A DNA stretch of 64,000 bases from Anas platyrhynchos (GCF_047663525.1 NC_092592.1:21194501-21258500); one strand, 5' to 3'. Positions 1 through 13,769 are shown, counted from the first letter of the stretch. Numbers and translations are program-made. The notes: generated by a model from the sequence alone, not told the origin.

Positions 1-3000
1 AATGGAAATTGTGTTGATGCAGAAGATTCTGAAGCCTTTAATGCCTTAAGTTGGATGTGAGAGGCATCCTTTATCAAACATAGATACAAATCCACCCAAG
101 ATGCTTCTCAGATCTGGGCATCTGACTACAAACAGACCAGAAGCTTTCAGGACAAACTCACCACTAGAGCAACTCTGTCGACTTCAGGGCTGCTAGACCA
201 CAGAGGGATCTGGCCTGATGCTTTTAATGATAGTCACAGACTCAGCTGCAACCTGATGAGCAGAAAATAAGATGTTATCACATCCATGCAGTCCTCTATT
301 CCACAGAAAGGAAAACATGCAGGAGCAAGAGCCTTAGTTAGACTGATCCCAAGGCCATATTGTTTGGGAGAGAAAGAATCTGGAGCCTGTACTCTGTTTG
401 CAGGAGCATCAGGTCTATAGTACTGTGACACCCAGGATTAGTTCAGCATCAGGTGATTTGCTCATTAATTCCATCTATAAATCATGTTCCTGGTTTCAAA
501 ATGGCAAGGACAATAAAAAACACAGTAAAAGGTATGAAAGACACACACACACATATGCTGAGGGAAAATGTTTGCAAAGACAATGTTATAGGAAGAAAAT
601 AAAGATAATCTCCGAAACTATATGGAAAGCATATAACAGCCTCCAAGGGAGGGTTGTCAAGAAGACATCATCAGTACAGCCATGCAAACTTCATGAGTTA
701 AGAGACCTTACTAGAGGATGGCAAAATGCAGTAAAGGACCACCCAATCCACGACCAAAACACTGTCATTCCCGGGAAGGATTTCAGCATCTTGATAATGG
801 TCCTCAGCAACTGAGGTTCCTCCTCAAGTTCCCAGCACCTGTGCATGTGCTGAACTCCTGGCACATGGTTAAAACCTTCTCTGTTCAAGAATGGTTGAGC
901 CCATGACTGATGAAGCAAAAAGGATCATTTACAAATGTACTGTCATTCTATGGAAGGTTGGAGTTAAATATGCAGCTCTCCAAGGAGTGTCTTTCAATAT
1001 TTAAGTGCAAAAGAAACCAAAACATTATCACTGAAGAAATTTTGGCAGTGATAAGGATCAGTATATCTCTTCTTTCCATGTTAGGATTTGCAAAAGGTGA
1101 GAAAAGCTGAGCTGGATCTGATGAACAAAATAACAAAAGTCTTATTACAATTTGCAGAACACACAAACATAAACATGTACCTACTGGTATATCTGTAATA
1201 CACAGTACCTGGTTTATAAAACATTTATTGCCAAACTGAATGCTAACTAATAAGTTCAGCTGACAGAAACACAAAGAACAGCCTTGCTGGCACCCAAAGG
1301 AAGGCAGCATTTCCAGCAGGACCCTTGCTCACCACCCACCAGATGTCTGGGGAAATCAGGCAGGTAGGATACATGGAAATCACCGGAACATTTTGAAAGT
1401 GTTGCTATTCATATCCTGGTGGGATCTGGTGAGGGATTCCTACTTTTTATTTTCAGAGAATACATCAGAGTTGAACTCAGTTGTGAGTGCTTAGCCCTTG
1501 GACATTTCTTTTGCTTTCTAAGAACTCAGCAGAGGAGAAAATGGGTTTCTAGGTGGTGTGTGGAGGGCGGGAGAGAGGAGAGAGGCAAACTGGCTGCTCT
1601 AGATGCATGCTGTGGTGCTGTGTTGTGGTGTGAGACCGGGGACCAGAGGAAAGGAGCACGTGATGACAACCAATTGTGGGGAGCAGCAGGGTTGGAGAAG
1701 GCCTCCTCTGGAATGGTCCAGTGTGGCCTCATTTCACAAAGCATCCTTCAGCCTCAGGGCCAGGGCATCAGGACATGGCACAAAGCCTGCCCTCAGTCAG
1801 CAGGACACAAGGAATTACAGGCGCTTAGCTGAGGATGCACATCTAGGGCCAGCAGGGGGGCTCACTTCTCCCATCTTGTCACTCCCCTTTAGATTTTCCT
1901 GAGTATGCCTCCCTTGGGAGGACGCCTTCCTCCTCCTCCAGCCCTGGCAGTCCCTGCTAGCTGTGCTTCTTTGCCAGCTGGCAGGGGCAGCCAATGGGCA
2001 GAGGCAGCTGCCATGCTCCTGAGATGCAATGCTTACAGGTGTCACCACTGCAGGCACTGAAGGATGTCTTTCCAGGTGTTTTCCCTAGCCAGAAGAAGTG
2101 GGAAGATGCTGCCCTTTTGGTTATAGCTGCCCAACAGTGAGAGGAGACCCTGCAGATGGCAGAGCATAGAAGGATGCAGATGGACACAAGCTCTATTTTG
2201 TAGCTTTAGGATCTGGAATAAATCAGATTATGGATGATTTACCTATTGGTCCTACTTGAGAAGCTGGTTTGGGGCTCTTCACATGAGAGAAGGCTGTGTT
2301 TTAGAGTGCTGGGATGAATTTTGCACCTTTGTATGGCAACATTTCTTTAAGACAGGAACACAGATCTAATGCTTTGCAGGTGCTGCTTGCAAGGACTGAA
2401 ATTACAGAAATTGGCCTAGGAAGGTACATTCAGGTTGAGATTTGAAATTCCAAGGCTTCCTGGAGCCCTGCCTCCAAACCAGGATACCCTGGTTCTTCCA
2501 TGGACAGAAATGCTCCATCACAAACTTTTCCCTAGGAAAGTCTTTGAAATGAAGCTGTCTGCTTCTTGTTCAACATGGGTCCCACAAGCTGGGACTGTAA
2601 CCTGATGGTTTCATTCAGTGGCCTTAACTGGTGCTGCCCATTCCTGCAGGGTTACCTATGGACATCTGCCCTAAACATAGCTGCAGTGCAGCACTCCTGC
2701 TTCTCCAAGGGCAAATACACACTTCTGTGTATAGAAAGGAACCCAGATGTGAAGCATCTTTTATCCCAAAAGGAGAGGATAAACTCCCAGGTGCCTGATG
2801 TTGGTCTGTCCTGGTCAAGATGCTGGAATCAGCCAGAGAACTTGTATTGCCTCAGTATAAGTTTTGGACCCTCTTACATTGAGCTGAGATCACCCTTGGA
2901 AAAGGAACAGCACCTTATTCACAGGCATGGGGAGAGATGTTGGAGGGGCCCCCACATGTGTGGGGCAGGGATTTGCATCACAACTAATGAAAATCCCATG

Positions 3001-3029
3001 CCCTGGTCTTCTATGCCTGCAACATAAGC
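1..3029. other. Intergenic, unique sequence
   Basis: No exon recognised. A short CA repeat lies at 541-553. A perfect GLI core, GACCACCCA, lies at 737-745. Otherwise nothing stands out. Confidence 0.6.
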
Positions 3030-3620
3030 TGCTAAAAATCAGGCTTCTCTTTCAGCCCAGAGGACAAAAATTTAAAAAAACAGACAACAAAACCAACCAT
3101 CTCCCTGTGCCTGTGCTGCCACCTCCCTCTTTCTCCTCTGCTTGCGACAGGCAGCTCGGGCTGCGAAGACCCGGCGCTGAGGTGAGTGTGTGTGTGTGTA
3201 TTTGTGTGCATGCGGGTGTGTGCGAACGCGCACGCCTCTCGGTGCAATTCCTCCTTCCTTGCCAAAACATCTCCTGCTGTTTATTTATTTATTTCTCTCT
3301 GATAACGGAGGGGATCGCGTTTCCGGAAGAGTGCCAGCAGATGATACGAGCCCAGGACTGATACTGCCAGCAAACCCATGCCAGCCCTTTCTGCCGGAAA
3401 AATTTCATTTTTTCCAGAAGGAAGCCATGAGTGTGAAGCAGAATCCAAATCCGATTTCTCGGCATTTTTTGTTATCGCTCAGCAGCCCACCAGGTGGGGC
3501 AATGGAGGGAGCTCACTCAGCTGCAACTCAGTGCCTTAATCCAATTTACAGCTTCTCTTGGAGAGATAATTACAGCCCTGAAACCAGTTAGCACTGTACA
3601 AAGAGGCTCTCGAACCAAAG
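3030..3620. promoter_or_regulatory. Candidate conserved non-coding element with GT repeat
   Basis: After a GT-rich tract (3182-3230), the block contains TTTATTTATTTATTT, CpG-containing words (GATAACGGAGGGGATCGCG) and TTAATCCAATTT (OTX-type TAATCC plus CAAT) at about 3537-3548. Repeat-free, mixed AT/CpG composition is typical of developmental enhancers. No alignment available. Confidence 0.3.
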
Positions 3621-6600
3621 CCCCGATCCTGTCTTTCAAATATTCACCTAGAGTGTCAGGGATGCTTTGGAGAGGGAGGGGGGCACTCCAGCTAAGCTGC
3701 TGTGAAGGGAGAAGTGTGTTCATACAGCCCCTCCTGGGGACACGTGTGCCTCCCTCGCACGCTCACACAAGTTTCCCAAAGGCCCACAGGGAGTGACGGT
3801 GTGAGATTTTCACCCCCCAGTTCTTCAGGCAGTGGGAGAACAGCACCAGTGGTGGGCTGAGGGATAGACACATTTAAGATGTCCCGTTGTACTACCATCT
3901 GCCTGGTGACACTTGACAATGGACATACTGGACTCAGTACGCAAATTATCAGAGATGAACCTTGAGGCTTCTGCGGGTTTCCTTAAACCACATCCAGCTA
4001 AGTTGTTAGCTGTAAATTAACCTCCTCAGGCTTAAAGATCCTGATCTTCCTCACTCTGATGTGACTCTGGGAGATCTTTCGTGCAGACGATCCTCACTCT
4101 GACTGACTTAGTCCAGAGAAGAGCCCAGCACTTCATATTTAAGCATTGAAAAGGAACAGAAAATACATAAATGCATTTCTTGGTGGTAGGAATAACAGCT
4201 GGTGTAGGAGCAATTGGAGACCTAAACACGCAGAGTATACATAATCCACTGAGGAGTACATACCCATCTTTGTGACTGCATCTGCCATGGAGCACCAGCT
4301 CAAAGGCCGAGGGGAGCTTTCCTAGCCTGCCTCAGACAGAAGGGAAGGAGTCAGGCTGGCTCCCTGGCAGAATACCCTCTTCCAACAGGCCAGAAAGGCG
4401 ATGGCAAGTCTGCAGTGACAGAGCTTTCCCTGGGAAAAAAATAAACGGTTGTGTTGTTGAAACACTCAGTCACAAGCGGATAGCGTACTTGGTTGGGATC
4501 CAGGTTCAAGCCCTTACTCTTCCACTCCTTTTCTCTGTGTCCTTGGCCAAGTCCCTGCACTCAGCAGCAACAACTGACAGCAGGCACTGTCTCTCCCAGG
4601 GTGTGCCCTTGCTGGCAGGTACAGTCAGAGCCGAGCTCTGAAGCATGGCGCTATGCAGGAGGGGTCAGCGTTGGCTAGATGCAAGAGGCATAGCTTATTT
4701 GTTCACATGCAGCCCTGGAGGAATGTGCCTAGACATAGGAAGCTGGCACAGGTTGATTTTCCCTCCTTGCAGGTTTATGGTTGGGCTGTTTTGCATGACA
4801 GACGTGCCCCATATACCTGAATGGACTGCACAATGGATGTTAACTTTGGTTGGAACCTTCCAGCTCTTGCCTGGACTTTGTGGGAGTTTGTGTTTGCTCT
4901 ACAAGGAAAGGGAGTAGCAGAAATCAGATCTCAAGTCTAAAAACATTCCATTTTGAAAGTCCTTGGTATCTGAAGCACATGTAGGGACATCTCTTTCACA
5001 AGCCCATCTCTAGGCCTCAAAATGCAAATCTGTTCTGTGTTGGATACTACACGCTGGGCAGGTTTGTGGGCAGGTATCCTGGGAGGTCCTCACTCGGGCT
5101 GTAGTTGCAATGTGAAGGACATAAATATATTCCATGAGAGCAGCTGCTTATATTTCCTAGCAGTGTATTAGCATCTAATCCTCTTAGCTTCTTCATCCCT
5201 TTTGCATAATATTATTGTCCAGTAATATCAAACACAGAAGGTCTATTTCAAGCCACAATGTTTCCCTCCTTTGATTCAGGTCCTCTGAATCGATGCTCTA
5301 GCCGTGGATCTTGGCTTTTCCATTGACTGCTTCTGTGGCATTTCTGACCTGCTAGGAATGTGGCTAAAGTGCAGCTGGAGCTTTCCTTCCTATGAGTCTA
5401 GGGCAAAGTGTGGTTCATCTGAAACCTTGCCTACTGCTCACGGGGATGCTACCCCTTGTGCACGTGATATCCATTTGGTATTCATGAGCACAACTCTGTC
5501 AGAACCTGCCATCCTCCAAGGGTATAACAATCTTACACAGTTGATCTGTTTGTGTAGATGCTAGCGAGCACCTGGAATTTCTTGTATTTAGGATGTCATT
5601 TCATCTGCCTCTCTAATGCAACCACCTCTAATGTGGGACACAACCATCCCATTAACAGGCTATTATAGGGTTCCTTGGGAGGTCTGGAGAGAAATTAAGT
5701 ATATCAGTCTCAACAGTCAACCGAGTCGAAATCAGTGGATTCCTTCACTTGCATCTATTTGGCATCTGGGACATAATATTCAACTGTGACCAGTGGAGAC
5801 ATCCAGGCACACAAAAAACACCACGGTGATTTTGCTAGGGCTAGAGACCCACCTACAGCAAATCAGAGCACTGGAACAATGCTGACCCAAAGGGGAGAGC
5901 GTGGCATTAGCACTCGATTTGTTACCCCTCTGCAAGCTCCACAAGGGATGCTGTACCCACTTTCCCTATCACAACACTAATTACGCCCCAAGCTAGTCTG
6001 TACTGGGATAGCCCAGGAGACACTGCAGTCCCACATTATACCATGCCTTGGGAACAGCTCTGACCAATGATACTTGCTGCTCTGGAAGACAGAATATGGG
6101 CTCTTCACCTCAAGCACAGACATTTTTCAATATATCGGCAAAATCCATAGCCATTAAAGGACTGCTGGCAAAGTCATTAGCATTAAAGTGAATGGCTGTG
6201 CTTGAGCTTGCAGGTGATTTGTTGTCGGTTTTGATTTTAGTTTTTACACCCCTAAAGAAGCTGGGGCACAAGAGGGGCTGGATCCCTGCTAGGTGGAGGG
6301 ACATGTGTCCTGTGGAAGTGTTTTGGGAAGCTGACCTTAACCAGGACCATTTACAAATAACTGCATCTTTTAAAGAATTTCATACACAAAGCCTCAAACT
6401 GGGAACCTGATCCCTCTTGGAAATCTCACCTTTCACTTCTCTTCTATCTTTGCCTAGACTCAGGAAGCAACTGCATGTAATGGGAGAAAAGCTCATCTGG
6501 AGTAAACTAGTAAAGATCCCCTAATTCCCAGCAGCCAAGTAGCAGACTTTATCTCCCCTTGTAAAAATTACTACTTCTGACACCTGGAAGTGGGATGAAG

Positions 6601-8224
6601 TGGTGCTGTTGCACTTTTATTGTCACCACATGACACCTTCAAAATGCATTTGTCAGAAGACGTGGGCTGCCCCAAGAATGAGCATGCCACACAATGCTAC
6701 CACAGTCTCCTGCTCACTCCTGCACAGTGCATGCCAGGTGACTCCTTGCACAGGGGAAGATGATCAAGGGAGGGACAGAATGACCCTGTTTCACATCTCC
6801 TTCAGCTGATGTAAATGACAGCATAAGGCAGATGGGGATTTTCCCCCTTTCTCTCATTGTAATCTAAATCAGGGATATTGCACCGAGGACGATGGAGCTG
6901 GGTAAAACAGAGCTCTGCAGCCAGAGCAGTGGCCATCGGTGAGACTTTGTCGAGAAGCAGGGACCTGGGCTAGGACCCAACAGGTCTCTGTGGGGTCCCA
7001 ATCCCTTCCACTGGGTATGGGGTTCCTCTGGCAGCAGCACAGCCCCCCCTCTCCCCCCCCCCCCAGGCCTGCTGCTGCCACTGAACTGCACGGCTGGAGG
7101 GGATGGCACATTGAAGCAATTTGCCAGGCTGTGTGACAATTACTGACACAGATGCTCCTGTGTCAATATGGGCTCTTCTCTCTATGCTGGTTACAGCGAT
7201 GGGTGTGCCTGGCGGGGACTCCTCTCGGCACAGGCCAGTAGGATTATGGGGTTGGGAAGGGGCCATGTCTGCCTGGGCTTGCAAGGCTAGAGGCAGCCTC
7301 AGAGGTTGTCCCTGCTTCTGCCACTCCTCTAGACTGCTTGTCAGGATCTCCAGATGACCACCACCCCTGTCCTCATGCATTTCCCTCTATCTCCCTGCCA
7401 CGCAAAACTGTGGGTCTGTAGCTAGAGGAAAAGGGGCAGTGCTCAACTCACTTCTTATGCCAAAGGTTCTGTGTGCCTCATGCCCCCTCCTCCTTTCAGC
7501 TTCCTCTCCTCTGCCCCTGACCTTTCCTCTTCTCTGCTCTGTTCCCCTTTTAACTGTGATACCAGTCATTGCCCAAGTGCCAATACATTAAAACTCTCTA
7601 CAGGCACATCAGAGACGGGAGACAGGGAAGTTTTTTAGGAAGGTCAGAGCAGGCTTAAGGAATTACAGACAAACCCCTTCACCTTTGGAGCAGTTTTGGG
7701 ATCCATTTTTCCCTGCCAGTTTTTGACTGGCATCAAAGTTAATATGGTTTTGCCTGCCAAAGCCTGAAATGTAGGGAAACTGCTCAAATCCAGTATTCAA
7801 ATGTCACCAAACCCCATCCAAACAAAGAAATGTCATCAAGTCAATGCAAGGACCTCAGCCAGATTCAGTTAATGGTACATATATAGTCATGATCCAGCAT
7901 ATCCCTTTGTCCTCCTGCATGTCCGGGATGACTCCTGGATCCCCAGGGATGTGGAGCACCTGCTGAAAAGTCTGTATGAACACCAGGGTCCCTACCCTAG
8001 CTGCAGGTTTAGCACCAGATGGAAAGATGAGCAGTCTCAGGCCATTTGCTGTCCAGAGCTGCCTGACCCTGTCTGCAGAGGAGGCCCAGAGCGGCTGCGT
8101 TCAGGTGTGCTGAGCCTGTGCCCCATGGCTGCACCTTCACCAGTTGCTACTGCTGCTGCCAGGGCTTTACCCAACAGCATGCGTATTCCTCAGCCCCAAA
8201 ACAGCTTCTCTCCTATCTCTCCTC
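3621..8224. other. Intergenic, mostly unique, with one MIR-like fossil
   Basis: Ordinary sequence apart from the SINE-like piece at 4478-4560 and a run of 12 C at 7053-7064. No coding exon seen; reading frames are short and unrelated to known families. Confidence 0.6.
4478..4560 (+). repeat. Fossil MIR/CORE-SINE fragment
   Basis: A degenerate A box (TAGCGTACTTGG, 4481-4492) and B box (GGTTCAAGCCC, 4503-4513) are followed by a CTGTGTCCTTGGCCAAGTC stretch that mirrors the MIR core (CTGTGTGACCTTGGGCAAGTC). The spacing between boxes is too short for a tRNA gene, as expected from an old deleted SINE. Confidence 0.55.
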
Positions 8225-8645
8225 TTCTGAAAAAAAAAAAAAAGGCTGTACTGCTCCTTTAAATGTGGTGCATGTTTAAAAAAAAAAAAAAAAAAATTGA
8301 CAAGCTCCCTCACTCTCAAAAGAGTGAGAAATTTTCATTGATTGATTTCTTCATGGCTTCTTAAACAGATAATTAATTCACCGTGAACCTGCGGACACAC
8401 CGTCGTGAGTCGTTAATATTGTAAATTCACATATACTTCAATAATCGCCTGACCCCCCCGTCACCCCGAAAAACAGATAGCTGTGCAGTGAGGAGGAGGG
8501 GAATAGGGGAGAATCGATTTTCGAAGACATGAAGGGATCACCCAGCAAAGGGAAGCTATTGATTCTCTTTTATAAGACACCGCTATAATATTTATTCTTT
8601 TGTAAACAGAATTAACCCAGCATCATGGGTCATTCCTATCGAACA
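8225..8645. promoter_or_regulatory. Candidate conserved non-coding element
   Basis: After two A tracts (8230-8243, 8278-8297) and an 8-bp hairpin (8310-8317 with 8322-8329), the block holds GATAATTAATTC (8369-8380), CGTTAATATTGTAAATTC, AATAATCGCC, AATCGATTTTCGAAG and TATTGATTC: dense homeodomain-type words with retained CpGs. Composition fits a deeply conserved enhancer. Confidence 0.4.
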
Positions 8646-10254
8646 ACTTTCCTCTCATGTGCACAGCAATGCTGATTGTATCAGATGAGGTAGAAATATC
8701 CAAACTGCGCCACCCACCCTGGCCTGCACCTCCACATCCACTCTGCTCCTGCTTTCTGGGTCTCACCACCATGGCACAAACCCAGCTGGCGCTGGGGCCG
8801 CTCGGTAGCTGGCCATGGCAGGGCTGGGGACGCACAGGTATTAGCAGCCTGGGAAGCAGCCATGCTTTTGTGACCAAGAGCTGCTGGCACCGAGGTGGTC
8901 CCTGTGCTGCCTCAGGCTGGGAGTAATGCCTGCGGCTGGAGCTGCAAATACTCGCTCATGGAGGACAGCTAAACTGAGGCTCCGTGCTGCCAGCGGCTGC
9001 TGATAGAGGAAAGCAGAGCAAGGACTGCAATACAAAGAGGAACTTCTGTCCATCCTGTTACTGTCTCCCACCACAGACCCCTCATGGTCACACAGAAACC
9101 CACCCAGCAGCATATGGGACAGTTGACATGAGCACTTCATGACACTCAATTGCCTCTCTGTCTACCTGTGGCATGATGCCCACTCTGTGGGGTGCAAACA
9201 GAAGGATCCATGTGAGGCATCATGGCCCAGAGCCCTGAGTCTTGATGTCCCATCACACAGGGACAGTTTGGGGAAGATGAGTAACAGGGCTGCCTGAGGC
9301 TGAGGCACGAGCTGTTGTTTCTGGAGGAAACAACACTGCATTTGACCCAAATGAAACATCACCCCAGAAGGAAATCAGAGCCTGAGTGACGAAAGCAACA
9401 AGCAAAAGCCAAGGGCAGGCTTCTAGGTCAGGTATCCCAAGGAGGAGCAAGCAAAATTTAGTCAGGAAATGATCTACAAATCCTGGCTGAAGCTGCTTTC
9501 CTTCTGTGTGTTTATCTGCATGAACATAGCACCTCATGTCTCCATAAAAGATTAGTCATACGCAGTCACTCAAGCCTCTTTCACTTCAAATTCTTGAAGA
9601 CTTGAATTTGTGGGACACCTGTGTGCAACACTAAAATGTGTTTTGTCTAGAAAAAAGATGCAAATATTTGCCTTAGGTACAGATATACCTGAGGTTCAGA
9701 GAAGTCTGGAGGAGGTGGCTGTGAAACTCCTGGTTGAACTGCCATCGACTACCAACATGTTAGTCCAAAGCAAAGACAGAAAATAGTAACATGTGCTTCC
9801 TGTAATATGCCTCCCAAACATGAAGCAGTTTTCCATCAACATTTTCCCAAGATCATCTAATTCCAGGAATTGCTTTTCACAAATCACCAAAACATCACAA
9901 GAGGCGTGATTTAGATTTAAGAAGAAAAAATAAAAGCGCAAGATCATATCCGTGTTTCGTGGGCCAAACCCAGATCTAACTGCCCCAGAGCCCCTTGGGT
10001 TGAGAGGAGGCTTGGGGAGTTTCCAGCTGTGAGCATCCTCCTGGGATGAATCCTTACAGACGCTCCAAGGCCCCTGCCCCACAGCGCGGAGTACGGCCAT
10101 GCGCCAGGCAGGATGTGTTCGCTTTGTGCCGGGCTGGCAGCAGCAGGACAGCCCCGTGCCTGCCCCTGCAGCACAGCCCCGGACGTGCCAGGCTTCTGGT
10201 GCTCCGGCTGGCTTCCCCTTGCCTTTCACCCATCCCGGCTGGGAGCCAAGGCAA
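8646..10254. other. Intergenic, unique sequence
   Basis: GC rises towards 10.0-10.25 kb. Frames crossing the region are not recognisable proteins. Confidence 0.55.
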
Positions 10255-10425
10255 TCGAGAGAGGCCCTAAATTGTGTCAAAGAATTTAAAAGCGGTGGGG
10301 GGAAGCTGAGGGAGGCCGGGCAGCAGTGGAGGGGCAGGCGCAGGCGGCGGAAGCCCTAATTAAAAGCGGGGCCGCGGGCGGGCAGGGCTGCCATTCAGCA
10401 GGCTGACAAAGGGAGGGTCTGTGGA
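10255..10425. promoter_or_regulatory. Candidate conserved non-coding element, CpG-containing
   Basis: Contains AAATTGTGTCAAAGAATTTAA and CCCTAATTAAAAGCGGGG embedded in CpG-rich sequence (GGCGCAGGCGGCGG, GGGGCCGCGGGCGGG). The mixture of TAATTA and CpG clusters recalls enhancers of developmental genes. Confidence 0.3.
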
Positions 10426-10719
10426 GCAGAACTAGGAGGCAGTGAAAGGAGAAGGCCCCATGGCGCCCCTCGCCCGCCAGCACAGCGCCCTGGCCCACAG
10501 TGCCCGGCTGACCTGGGCCTCTCCTGCCGCCGTTCTCTGTCCCCTACGTCCCAGCCTCCTCTTGCCCCCGCACTGGGGCACAAGGGCTGGGAAGCCACAG
10601 CGTGATGTGGCTGCTGAGGGGAAGCCTGGACAGTGGTGGTGGGGAGGAGGAGAGCAGGGGCCAGCCCACCAGGTTGTCCCTCAGCTCCCCGCCACCAGAC
10701 AAGCGCCTTTCCACTCCAT

Positions 10720-11065
10720 CAGCGGCCCTGAATGCATTAATTAGCCCCTGATCTTGGTGCTGGGGAATGCCACATCGGTCATATGACAGCCATGAGTGAG
10801 TGGCCTGGCCCTACCCACAGCCCTGGGTGGGACATGGCAGAGGGAAAGCTGGGACCTGCAGGTCCCAAGGGGTGACAGGAGTGGGGCAGAGGGGGTCTGC
10901 CCAGCCCTGCTCCTTCTGGGGTCAGTGCTATGAAAGGCTGGGGGGAAAAACAAGAGACCCTGCGCTTGTTGAAGGGCAGCCTGAACATCACAATTAATTT
11001 GGGGCTCTTTCCAAAACAAAAGCTCTTTACAGCTTTCAATATGTTTTCACAATAGTGCAGAGAAA
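10720..11065. promoter_or_regulatory. Two short TAATTA-bearing candidate elements
   Basis: GAATGCATTAATTAGCCCC (10731-10749) and CACAATTAATTTGGGG (10988-11003), the latter followed by AT-rich sequence to 11.05 kb. Composition only. Confidence 0.25.
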
Positions 11066-13769
11066 GAGCAGGGAAGTGTCATCTGGAGGGCCCTCTCCTT
11101 ACCTCCTGCCTCTTTGCTTTCCCTCTGCACCACTCAGCATGTCCGGTCACCTTTTGTTTCATCCCCAGCATTGTCTCCCTCTGTTCATACTCTTTCTTGC
11201 TCCAAATTCACATTTCCCCCCCCCCCCCCCCCCCCCCCGCCACACTAGCTTTGCTTTCTAGGAACTTCCCAAGTCTTTACTGTGAGGCATCCACAGCTGA
11301 GACAGCCCCATACATGTCCAGATGGAGCATTTACCGCGGGGAAGCTCAGGGCTACAGGAGACGCAGCACGGCAGCCACGGATTAAGAAGCTACTGCTGGT
11401 GAAGGGAAGAGTCCTCTGTAGCTCTGGCCTCTTCTCTCTCATTTTGAGCAACATCAGACTCAAGTCTTAGCAGAGATCACCCTATTACAGGTCAGAAAAT
11501 GGTATTACAAAAAGGGGGCAAAAGGGGACCATATCCTTCAGGTCAAACAGGAATCCCCAGGTTAAATTAGTGGGCACACCAGGGCTGCACGGTCTTCTGC
11601 ATACAAAGAGCATGGCAGATCAGAGACTTTGCTTGGCTAGCAAAGGCACAGAGAGAGATACCAACAAGCTATATGAGACCTCAGGGATAGTGATGGGATC
11701 AGTGAAAGAGCAAGGGGAGAGAACCATGGACAAGGAAGGTCACACATGAACACCAGGGCAGGCTGTTGGGTCAGGACTTCCTCCCTGAAATTTTTTGCTT
11801 TGCAAACAGAAGGGCCAGAGACCTCATGTCCCTTTAGCAAGCACACACCAATCTCGTTCAGCTAGTGCATATCAGTTAAACCAGACCTTTTGTCCCTGGG
11901 GCAATATAGAAAAACCACATCACTTGATTTATCTGGCTATGTTATCAAGCTTAAGGATTTCTCAGCCCCCAGGCCCTCTGTAATGTTGCTTGCAGACCTC
12001 CCAGCAGCATAATGTCCCTTGCTGGCTCTTAGAGCACTCCAAAAACCTGGAAGGAAGTTCTGACATCCTGAAGGGGAAAGAGCAGCATGGTATGGAGAAG
12101 TAAACAGCAGGCAGCAAGCTAGTGCCATCAATTAACCATCTCCCCTTCGATTTTTCTCCTCCTCACCCCACTCCCCCATCTTCTCTACTCAGCTTCCAAT
12201 GGCTTCCAGCTGGGGCCTCTTTCTCACCTGTACACCTCAGGACCCTGAACACTACTGCAAATAGCCAGGAGGCTTCCCAGGGAAACTCAACAGCCCTAGC
12301 AAGAATGTAATTGCCTTCAAAGCTAGTAGTGCCAGCATGAGAGACTGCTTTCAGTAAGAACAGCCTTTCCACTATCACACGCCTCACCCAGGTGCACAAC
12401 ATCTTTTTCAAAGGCCCAAGGGAGTGAAACAGCTCTGAAAGGCCTTAGGAGAAAGGAAATTGCTATCAGAGACTCCTGTTGACTCCATAGCCCACCAAGG
12501 AGGCTGCTGGCTTCTACAGGCCGTCCCCCATCTGTTGGAATAGCAGGAAGTTTTACGTTAGCAATAAAAAATAAAAAATGCTGGAGTCCAACTGGTGACT
12601 TAAGCCTGGTGCCAGGCTCCGCTGCAGAGACATCACAGCTGCTTACAGTGCCTGCTCTGAAAGAGGTACTCATTAAACACTTGCCTTGGGTTTATTTTCC
12701 CTATTTGCTAAATGCAAGCATCCACAAGAAAAATCTATAAGGGAAGGCTGCAAATCAAAAGTTTGATTTCATTAAAACAAATACAGACAGCCATCTGACT
12801 TCGAGCTTTTCTTCCTTTGTCCTCTGTTTTATATTTAGCCTTCAGGGCTTACTTTGAAAAGCTCATGGCCACATGAGCTAGAAGTGACTTTTATTATCTG
12901 ATTGATAAAGCTCGGATTCTCAGATAATCACATGACTAAGAGACCAGAATCTTTGGTAAGATCCCAAGTAGTCAATACTCTCCTCAGAGTTGGCAACACC
13001 CTTTTCAAGTCAATAAATTACCTCAAGATGTAGAAAGAACTTTTTTCTAAGCTGTAAATTTTTGGTGGAGTTCTTCCCTTTCTGCCCAGCTATCAAGACA
13101 CTTTCATTAACTGCAAGCATCTTTCATGCATGAGCCCTGAACAGTGACAGATCGAAGCTGAGGAGTTGGTCTGGACTCTCAAAATCCTGAACACACTTTG
13201 CTGCCAGGCTGCTCAGAGGAAAGCTCTTGCCTGCAGGATGAAGACAGTAATGCTGTGAGCAGAATTCAGAAATACTAACATCTGGAGGCTAACAACAGAT
13301 CAGGTCTTCAAGAAGAGTGGGAAGCCTGTGGCCTGTAAGCTAGACAGTGCCCACAGCTTTGTGTCGTAAGGCTCAACAGCACATGGGCTTTTTACACACT
13401 AGGTGCCACTGAGCTGCACCTGAAGGTGTTTGAAAAGTTGATTTAGCAGGCTCCCCACCTTGCCCTGAAGTCTGGGAAGTCCTGTCTGGTTGCAAACCCA
13501 ACCATACCAAGGGCTGGGCATACCAGGGGCTGAGTCTCCCACTGCCACCTGCTTAGGACGCCAGTGCTCCCCAGGCACTACTGATTTTCTTGCACCCCAC
13601 ACCAGAGTACCACCATGCAGTAGCATCCCTGGGCACCCACCGTCTCCCACCTGCAGCTGTCCCTATATCCCCCCTTCTCAGCATGGTCAGAACCAAGTCT
13701 GTTTCCTCTGGCTCCCTGGGCACCTGGGGGGAAGCTGGCCTCGTTGTGGAGCCATGCTGTGAGGCACTG
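11066..13769. other. Intergenic, with a 23-base C run
   Basis: C homopolymer at 11216-11238; the rest is unremarkable unique sequence. No coding exon seen. Confidence 0.6.
11216..11238. repeat. C23 homopolymer
   Basis: Twenty-three consecutive C on the plus strand (G23 on the minus). Length polymorphism and assembly error are likely here. Confidence 0.95.

Noticed and set aside
4481..4513. tRNA gene suggested by A- and B-box words
   Set aside because: Box spacing is far too short and no acceptor stem forms; better explained as a SINE fossil.
9696..10280. 194-codon minus-strand frame
   Set aside because: No similarity to a known protein and crosses AT-rich non-coding sequence.
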